From positions 1-21,243 of the forward strand of contig URSN01000019.1 of the NCBI GenBank assembly GCA_900550525.1: a DNA stretch of 21,243 nt. The letters run 5' to 3'. The notes beneath the pieces are model-generated. The model saw only the letters and a program-made list of their open reading frames with translations, searched no databases and was not told the origin of the DNA. This document shows, piece after piece, positions 17,448 to 21,243 of the stretch. Both the position numbers and the translations under genes were made by a program. Numbering within the stretch: position 1 is the first letter of the stretch; each line of letters starts with the position of its first letter. Source of the DNA: an uncultured Eubacteriales bacterium. Its GTDB lineage: Bacteria; Bacillota; Clostridia; Christensenellales; CAG-138.

Positions 17448-17471
17448 AAGTATACTTTTCCCAAGTATACT
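17448..17471 (-). repeat. Paired AGTATACT palindromes over the proA start site (putative operator)
   Basis: AAGTATACT occurs at 17448-17456 and again at 17463-17471, 15 bases apart centre to centre. The first copy extends to a perfect 10-base palindrome, AAGTATACTT (17448-17457). One copy contains the proA -10 element and the other spans about +1 to +10. The RNA could also fold into a 9-bp hairpin with a 5-base loop just ahead of the ribosome-binding site. Operator function is inferred. Confidence 0.6.
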
Positions 17472-17492
17472 ACAAACCGCGCCGTCAGGCAA
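17464..17492 (-). promoter_or_regulatory. SigA-type promoter of proA
   Basis: On the minus strand TTGCCT (17492-17487), 17 bases, TATACT (17469-17464). The -35 region lies in the loop of a small hairpin (CGCCGT 17480-17485, ACGGCG 17492-17497) that might also serve as a weak terminator for the gene ending at 17504. Confidence 0.65.
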
Positions 17493-17503
17493 CGGCGGCC
17501 CGC

Positions 17504-18061
17504 TCAGCTCTCCATGCTCTCCAGATAGGCGTTGATCTCATCCATCGTATCAAACGGCACCCCCGCGGCCAGCGCCGCGGCCGTTTCCGCGTCGAACGCG
17601 TCCGCCGCAAGCGGCAGCGCCAGCACGGCCTCCATTTGCAGCGTATCCTCCTGCATCTGGTAGACGGCGAGCGCGCCCTCGGCGTCCGCCATGAGCAGCA
17701 GGTGCGCCGGGCAGTACCCCTCGGCGCTGACGACCAGGCGCACCCGCTCCGACGTGAAGGTTGTGATGGCCGCCTCCGGGTACGCCTGCGCCAGCTCCCG
17801 CCGCGTCATGCCCACGAGCGCGTCCGCATCCGGCAGCGGCCCCTCGGTCAGATGGCCGCAGGCCAGATAGCATATCTGCCGCTCGATCGCCGTCGCAGGC
17901 AGGATCGACGCCTCGCCAATGCGCCCGGCCTGCTCGGCCGGTTCCGTCTGCTGCTGCGCCGCGCGCGGCAGGCTCAGCGCGCCGCCAAGCAGCGTGCCCG
18001 CGGCCAGCGCCAGCGCGGTGCACAGGAGTATCCGGCGGTTCTCCTTTAGAAAGTTCAGCAT
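17504..18061 (-). CDS. Membrane-anchored BofC C-terminal-domain-like protein
   Basis: A 185-aa protein with an N-terminal signal anchor (KENRRILLCTALALAAGTLL, about 7-32) and a C-terminal domain (about 82-185) that reads like the BofC C-terminal domain: GMTRRELAQAYPEAAITTF, ERVRLVV, CPAHLLL, GALAVYQ and a final VPFDTMDEINAYLESMES. In Bacillus, BofC acts in the forespore to restrain SpoIVB-triggered pro-SigK processing; many Clostridia have BofC-C proteins of unknown role. No sporulation gene is adjacent, so a sporulation job is inferred. ATG 18061 is supported by AGGAGG. Upstream, GTATA-N15-GGGGAAGCAT (18108-18079) partly resembles a SigF/SigG promoter, but it lies very close to the ribosome-binding site, so this is weak. 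Confidence 0.75.
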   Translation of the reverse strand: MLNFLKENRRILLCTALALAAGTLLGGALSLPRAAQQQTEPAEQAGRIGEASILPATAIERQICYLACGHLTEGPLPDADALVGMTRRELAQAYPEAAITTFTSERVRLVVSAEGYCPAHLLLMADAEGALAVYQMQEDTLQMEAVLALPLAADAFDAETAAALAAGVPFDTMDEINAYLESMES

Positions 18062-18120
18062 ATGCGCCTCCTGCCCCTATGCTTCCCCGATGGGCGGCGC
18101 GCTTATACGGCCCGCGGCGC

Positions 18121-18186
18121 AAAAACGGGCCGCGCACGAAAAAAAAGCGGGCCGCGCACGAAAAAAAGCGGGCCGCACGGGCAAAG
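18121..18186. repeat. Tandem ~21-bp GC/A-tract repeats in divergent intergenic region
   Basis: Copies of CGGGCCGCGCACG plus an A-tract at 18126-18147 and 18148-18168, with a decayed third copy from 18169 and an A5 tract just before (18121-18125). The A-tracts (A5, A8, A7) are centred 19.5 and 21.5 bases apart, close to two helical turns. The repeats lie between the divergent BofC-like and GT-C-like genes, upstream of both. The whole 18062-18308 gap otherwise holds a promoter for each side and an AT-rich inverted repeat. Confidence 0.85.
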
Positions 18187-18213
18187 ATGGCGCGGCTGCG
18201 GACGCGAGCGGCG

Positions 18214-18232
18214 TAAAATAAAGGAAATTTTA
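18214..18232. repeat. AT-rich inverted repeat upstream of the GT-C-like gene promoter
   Basis: TAAAAT (18214-18219) and ATTTTA (18227-18232) are perfect inverted arms 7 bases apart, in an AT-rich island in otherwise GC-rich DNA, 14 bases upstream of the -35 at 18246. It could be an UP element or a protein site. Confidence 0.45.
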
Positions 18233-18245
18233 ATCGGCTGCCCCC

Positions 18246-18273
18246 TTGCCCGTTCCGCTTTGGCTGATATACT
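18246..18273 (+). promoter_or_regulatory. Probable promoter of the GT-C-like membrane protein gene
   Basis: TTGCCC (18246-18251), 16 bases, TATACT (18268-18273). The predicted leader to the TTG start at 18309 is about 30 nt. A moderate match. Confidence 0.55.
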
Positions 18274-18308
18274 AATGGACATTGAGATGTTGATCGGAGG
18301 GGTTTGCC

Positions 18309-20240
18309 TTGCTGCCTGACCTGCTGTCGGCCGCCTATCTTATCTGCTTTGTGCTCTCGGGCCTCGCCGTCGCCCGGCTGGTCTTTGCCGGGGAGCGCCC
18401 GCTGGTGCGCGTGTGGCTCGGCTGCGTCGCGGCGCTGGTGATGCTGCTCTGGTTCCCCGCGCTGTGGGCGTTCTGCATCGGCTTTACGGCCGCCGCGCAG
18501 CTGCTCGCGCTCGTCACGGCCGCGGGGGCCGGCTGCGCCTGCTATCTGCTCGCGCGCCGGCGCGAACGGCTGCGCGCCCCCTGGCTTGCGGAAGCGCCGC
18601 TGCTGTATACGCTGCTGCCGCTGTTCGTGCTGGGCGTCGTGCTGCTGTCCACGCACACCATCGTGGAGCGCGACGGCGCGCTGTGGGTCGGCCAGTCCAC
18701 CTATGGCGATCTGGCCATGCACCTGGGCTTCATCACGAGCATCGCCGAACAGGGCACGTTCCCGCCGATGTACTCCATCTGCCCCGATACGCCGGTGGGC
18801 TACCCGTTCCTCTCCGACAGCATCAGCGCGACGTTCTATGTGCTCGGCGCGGACCTGCGCTTTGCGGCGATGCTGCCGGCCATGTTCGCCTACGGCCTGG
18901 TGCTGCTGGGCGTCTATCTGTTCTTTGAGCGCTATCTGACGGAAAGGAAGGCGGCCTGCCTTGCCGCGCTCCTGTTCTTTGTGGGCGGCGGGTTCGGCTT
19001 TTTCTACTTCTTTGATCTTGCGCAGTTCCAGCCCGACCGGCTCTCAACGCTGTTCACCGCGTTCTACGAAACGCCGACGAACTACCCGGACTACGGGCTG
19101 CGCTGGGTACACCCCATTGCGGACATGCTCATCCCGCAGCGGGCGACGCTGTTCGGCTGGGCGCTGCTGTTCCCGTGCCTGTACCTGCTCCTGCGCGGCG
19201 CGTTTGAGCGCGATGCGCGCGCGTATCTGCCGCTGGGCGTCATCGCCGGGGCGCTGCCGCTGGTGCACACGCACTCGTTCCTGGCGCTGGGCATCGTCAG
19301 CGCGGCGTACCTCGTGCGCAGACTCCTGCGCCGCGAGGGCAAGGAGCAGCTGCTCTGGTACGTCAAGTATGCGCTCATCGTGGCGGCGCTGGCGCTGCCG
19401 CAGCTGCTGTGCTTCACATTCCGCCAGGCGGGCAGCTTTTTGCGCTTCAACTGGAACTGGGACAATGTGAGCGATTCGTTCCTCTGGTTCTACATCAAGA
19501 ACTGGGGGCTGCTGTTCCTGCTGCTGCCGGTCGCCTTCCTCGACGCCAGCCGGCGCGAACGCGCGGTGTTTGCGGGCGCGCTGGCCGTCTGGGCGGTGGC
19601 GGAGCTCATCCAGTTCCAGCCCAACCCGTACGACAACAACAAGCTGCTGTTCGTGAGCTTTGCCTATACGTGCGCGCTGGTGGCCAAATGGCTCGTGCGC
19701 GCATGGCGGCGGCTGCGCGACGGGCTGCGCGCCGAAAAGCGCACGCTTGCGGGCGCGCGGCTGCTGGCCGGGATGACCGCCGCGGCGCTGTTCCTCTCCG
19801 GCACGCTGACGCTTGCGCGCGAATGGGTGTCCGAATACCAGCTCATCGGCGCAGAGGAGGTCGAGGCGGCGGAGTTCATCCGGGAGAACACCGAAAGCGG
19901 CGCCACCTTCCTCACCTACAACAACCACAACAACGCCGTCGCCGCGCTGACCGGGCGCAACATCGTCTGCGGCTCGGGCACGTTCCTCTACTTCCACGGG
20001 GTGGACTACAGCGCGCGCGAGCAGGCGCTGCGCGGCCTGTTTGAAACGCCCGCGGCAGCCCTGCCCGCCCTGCAGGAGACCTATTCGATCGATTATGTCT
20101 ACATCGGCCCGTATGAGCGCGCCAACTACCAGTGCGATACCGCGTACTTTGACGCTAACTGCACCGTCGTATTCGACAACGGCGCCGTCGTGATCTACGA
20201 GCTCACTCCAGCCCCATCAGAAAGCGGTACAGCGGCCTGA
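18309..20240 (+). CDS. Polytopic membrane protein, GT-C glycosyltransferase-like
   Basis: A 643-aa integral membrane protein with about 11-13 hydrophobic segments up to residue 505, then a soluble extracytoplasmic domain (about 507-643). The first large loop has GQSTYGDLAMHLGFITSIAE (Asp134, His138), which resembles the acidic motif of GT-C enzymes that use lipid-linked sugars; FPPMY, PVGYPFLSD and HPIADMLIPQRATLFGW follow. The tail (EEVEAAEFIRENTESGATFL, IDYVYIGPYERANY) resembles the C-terminal domains of Dolichyl-P-mannose-mannosyltransferase-like proteins. TTG 18309 is used, with GGAGGGG six bases upstream. No other cell-surface sugar genes are adjacent, so donor and acceptor are unknown. 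Its last 38 bases overlap the end of the convergent DUF2461 gene. Confidence 0.8.
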   Translation: MLPDLLSAAYLICFVLSGLAVARLVFAGERPLVRVWLGCVAALVMLLWFPALWAFCIGFTAAAQLLALVTAAGAGCACYLLARRRERLRAPWLAEAPLLYTLLPLFVLGVVLLSTHTIVERDGALWVGQSTYGDLAMHLGFITSIAEQGTFPPMYSICPDTPVGYPFLSDSISATFYVLGADLRFAAMLPAMFAYGLVLLGVYLFFERYLTERKAACLAALLFFVGGGFGFFYFFDLAQFQPDRLSTLFTAFYETPTNYPDYGLRWVHPIADMLIPQRATLFGWALLFPCLYLLLRGAFERDARAYLPLGVIAGALPLVHTHSFLALGIVSAAYLVRRLLRREGKEQLLWYVKYALIVAALALPQLLCFTFRQAGSFLRFNWNWDNVSDSFLWFYIKNWGLLFLLLPVAFLDASRRERAVFAGALAVWAVAELIQFQPNPYDNNKLLFVSFAYTCALVAKWLVRAWRRLRDGLRAEKRTLAGARLLAGMTAAALFLSGTLTLAREWVSEYQLIGAEEVEAAEFIRENTESGATFLTYNNHNNAVAALTGRNIVCGSGTFLYFHGVDYSAREQALRGLFETPAAALPALQETYSIDYVYIGPYERANYQCDTAYFDANCTVVFDNGAVVIYELTPAPSESGTAA

Positions 20241-20871
20241 GCAGCGCAAAGCCCTCCAGCAGCTCATCCCGGATGGCGGGCGAATACGTCCGGCTCAACG
20301 CGCCGGAGGTGAACGAAAACCCGAGCGAGCGGCGGTTGACCCACGGCAGCAGCGCCTCCGGGCAGTCGGTAAAGCGCGGCCGGCGGTACGATTCGCCAAA
20401 CGGCGTGAAGCGCGCCTGGAGGCGCGGCGCCTGCACCAGCGCAAGGAAGCGCTGCGGCCGCGCGAGCATGCGCGCGCGCAGCTCGGCCATGAGCGCGGGC
20501 TCCGGCGCATACATGCCCATGCCGTAGCCGTAGCGCTCGCGCTCAAACTCCGCATAGAGCACGAAGCACTCGCTCGTGCGCGCGCCGGCGGGCTTATAGC
20601 CCAGCCATACATGGTCGCGGTAGGGGGACTTGTCCCTGGTAAAGCGCGTGTCGCGCCGGATGCGGGACACCACCGACGACGGCCGCACATTGAAGCGCGG
20701 GTCGAGCGAGAGCGCCGCGGGCGCGAGCTCCCCGGCCAGCGCCAGCATCGGCTGCTGGACGACGCGGCGGTACCGCTCGCGGTTGGCCTCAAAAAACTCC
20801 CGGTTGTTCTGAAACGCGATCTCCCAGAAGAACTGATACATCTCCTCCGGGCAGCCGGCAAATTCACTCAT
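20203..20871 (-). CDS. DUF2461 (TIGR02453-type) conserved protein
   Basis: A 222-aa cytosolic protein of a widespread but uncharacterised family. The family signature is clear: an N-terminal FFWEIAFQNNREFFEANRER, then SRIRRDTRFTRDKSPYRDHV, LGYKPAG, a central YGYGMGMYAPEP and a C-terminal segment with RRSLGFSF. Length is normal. ATG 20871 has GAGG nine bases upstream and overlaps the stop of a short upstream frame by 8 bases (20864-20871). Its end overlaps the GT-C-like gene tail to tail by 38 bases, so no terminator fits between them. Function is unknown; no neighbour explains it. Confidence 0.93.
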   Translation of the reverse strand: MSEFAGCPEEMYQFFWEIAFQNNREFFEANRERYRRVVQQPMLALAGELAPAALSLDPRFNVRPSSVVSRIRRDTRFTRDKSPYRDHVWLGYKPAGARTSECFVLYAEFERERYGYGMGMYAPEPALMAELRARMLARPQRFLALVQAPRLQARFTPFGESYRRPRFTDCPEALLPWVNRRSLGFSFTSGALSRTYSPAIRDELLEGFALLRPLYRFLMGLE

Positions 20872-21001
20872 GCTTCTCTTCCTCATCCATATGCGGGATG
20901 CGCCGCACCGTCTCGCGCTGTCTGGCGCGCACGGCGGGTTCCGGCCGCAGCGAAAGGCGCTTGGGCGCGCGCGCGGCGGCCTCCTGCGGCGTGGGAATGA
21001 C
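20864..21001 (-). CDS. Possible C-terminal fragment of an unrecognised gene
   Basis: An open frame ends at 20864 and overlaps the DUF2461 start by 8 bases, an arrangement typical of coupled operon genes. The last 45 or so residues (VIPTPQEAAARAPKRLSLRP, then RQRETVRRIPHMDEEEKHE) look like a plausible basic/acidic protein tail. Upstream of about 21001 the frame continues to an ATG at 21142, but that part is antisense to hisA-like coding sequence, is Ala/Pro-rich and has no ribosome-binding site. I therefore read it as the 3' end of a gene cut at a junction. No family recognised; it may also be spurious. Confidence 0.35.
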   Translation of the reverse strand, partial: VIPTPQEAAARAPKRLSLRPEPAVRARQRETVRRIPHMDEEEKHE

Positions 21002-21056
21002 CGGCGGCGCATCGGGCGCAGCCGTCCTGTCCGCCGTGGCCGCGGGCGCGGGCGGT

Positions 21057-21215
21057 CCGGTGGCGGCTTCGGGCGGCACCGCGTCGCTCGACGACATCCG
21101 TGCGCTTGCCGCGGTGGGCGAGGGCGCGATTGAAGGTGCCATTACTGGTCGCGCGCTCTACGAGGGCAACTATACGCTGGCCCAGGCGCTGGCCGCCGCC
21201 CGAGGGGAGGAGTAG
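21057..21215 (+). pseudogene. hisA: HisA C-terminal fragment (phosphoribosylformimino-AICAR-P isomerase)
   Basis: About 52 codons plus TAG match the end of HisA, the (beta-alpha)8 isomerase of histidine synthesis: PVAASGGTASLDDIRAL, then EGAITGRALYEGNYTLAQAL. Weak similarity may reach back to about 20994 (GMTG, compare DGMxTG in HisA). The preceding ~190 residues of HisA are absent from the window in every frame, and the upstream DNA codes for other proteins on the minus strand. The fragment cannot make a working barrel. hisF follows 3 bases after the stop, the normal his-operon order, so the right side is native and the left side of hisA has been lost or misjoined. Confidence 0.85.
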
Positions 21216-21218
21216 CCC

Positions 21219-21243
21219 ATGCTTACCAACCGCGTGATTCCCT
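21219..21243 (+). CDS. hisF: Start of imidazole glycerol phosphate synthase subunit HisF
   Basis: Eight codons (MLTNRVIP) match the HisF N-terminus (MLxKRIIPCLD) and run off the window. GGGGAGGAG at 21204-21212 is the ribosome-binding site, overlapping the end of the hisA remnant. The call rests on few residues but is backed by the upstream hisA sequence. Confidence 0.8.

Noticed and set aside
17430..17492. ProA start at 17492
   Set aside because: This would put coding sequence over the -35, -10 and palindromes and adds 21 residues absent from ProA; ATG 17429 has a ribosome-binding site.
20898..21056. The plus-strand frame upstream of the hisA match as a full novel N-terminus
   Set aside because: It is Arg/Ala/Gly-rich, has no ribosome-binding site and overlaps the minus-strand coding frame near 20871-21000; only the last part resembles HisA.

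Overview
The window is GC-rich, densely coding bacterial chromosome. It most resembles a high-GC member of the Clostridia (Bacillota). Evidence for this is the long clostridial form of HflX, a perfect HrcA/CIRCE operator at groESL, a BofC C-terminal-type protein that points to a spore-forming ancestry, strong AGGAGG ribosome-binding sites, TTG starts and consensus SigA promoters. I see no tRNA, rRNA, CRISPR array, insertion sequence or prophage gene.

Layout, left to right. (1) 2-1049 (-): the first part of hflX, read leftward out of the window. It is divergent from (2) 1160-5377 (+): a MarR regulator and two half-size ABC exporters that form a heterodimeric multidrug-type pump, with promoter, operator and terminator all visible. 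(3) 5458-6374 (-): a CysL-like LysR regulator broken by one missing base. (4) 6594-8689 (-): the groES-groEL operon with promoter, CIRCE and terminator. (5) 8829-14021 (-): a self-contained four-gene operon of ABC ATPase, 846-aa FtsX/MacB-type permease, an unlisted 34-aa membrane micropeptide, and a 563-aa secreted heptad-repeat protein of unknown function. This is the best candidate for an undescribed system. (6) 14182-15368 (-): a secreted PpiC/PrsA-type foldase with its own promoter. (7) 15379-17492 (-): proA followed by a HAD phosphatase; proB is not adjacent. (8) 17504-18061 (-): a membrane-anchored BofC-C-like protein. (9) 18062-18308: a divergent regulatory region with phased A-tract repeats. 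(10) 18309-20240 (+): a GT-C-like polytopic membrane protein whose 3' end overlaps (11) a DUF2461 gene on the opposite strand (20203-20871). (12) 20864-21243: a probable rearrangement or assembly junction, where the last third of a minus-strand ORF meets the isolated C-terminal end of hisA, followed by the first codons of hisF.

How the parts relate: three units are envelope export or quality-control systems (the MarR-controlled exporter pair, the FtsX-type operon and the PpiC foldase), and groESL is the cytosolic chaperone. The most interesting observations are a JAMM-type metal-binding motif in the HflX N-terminal domain, the FtsX/micropeptide/heptad-protein operon, the palindrome pair on the proA promoter, the A-tract repeats, the broken LysR gene and the hisA junction. 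All functional statements come from reading motifs by eye; no database search was run.
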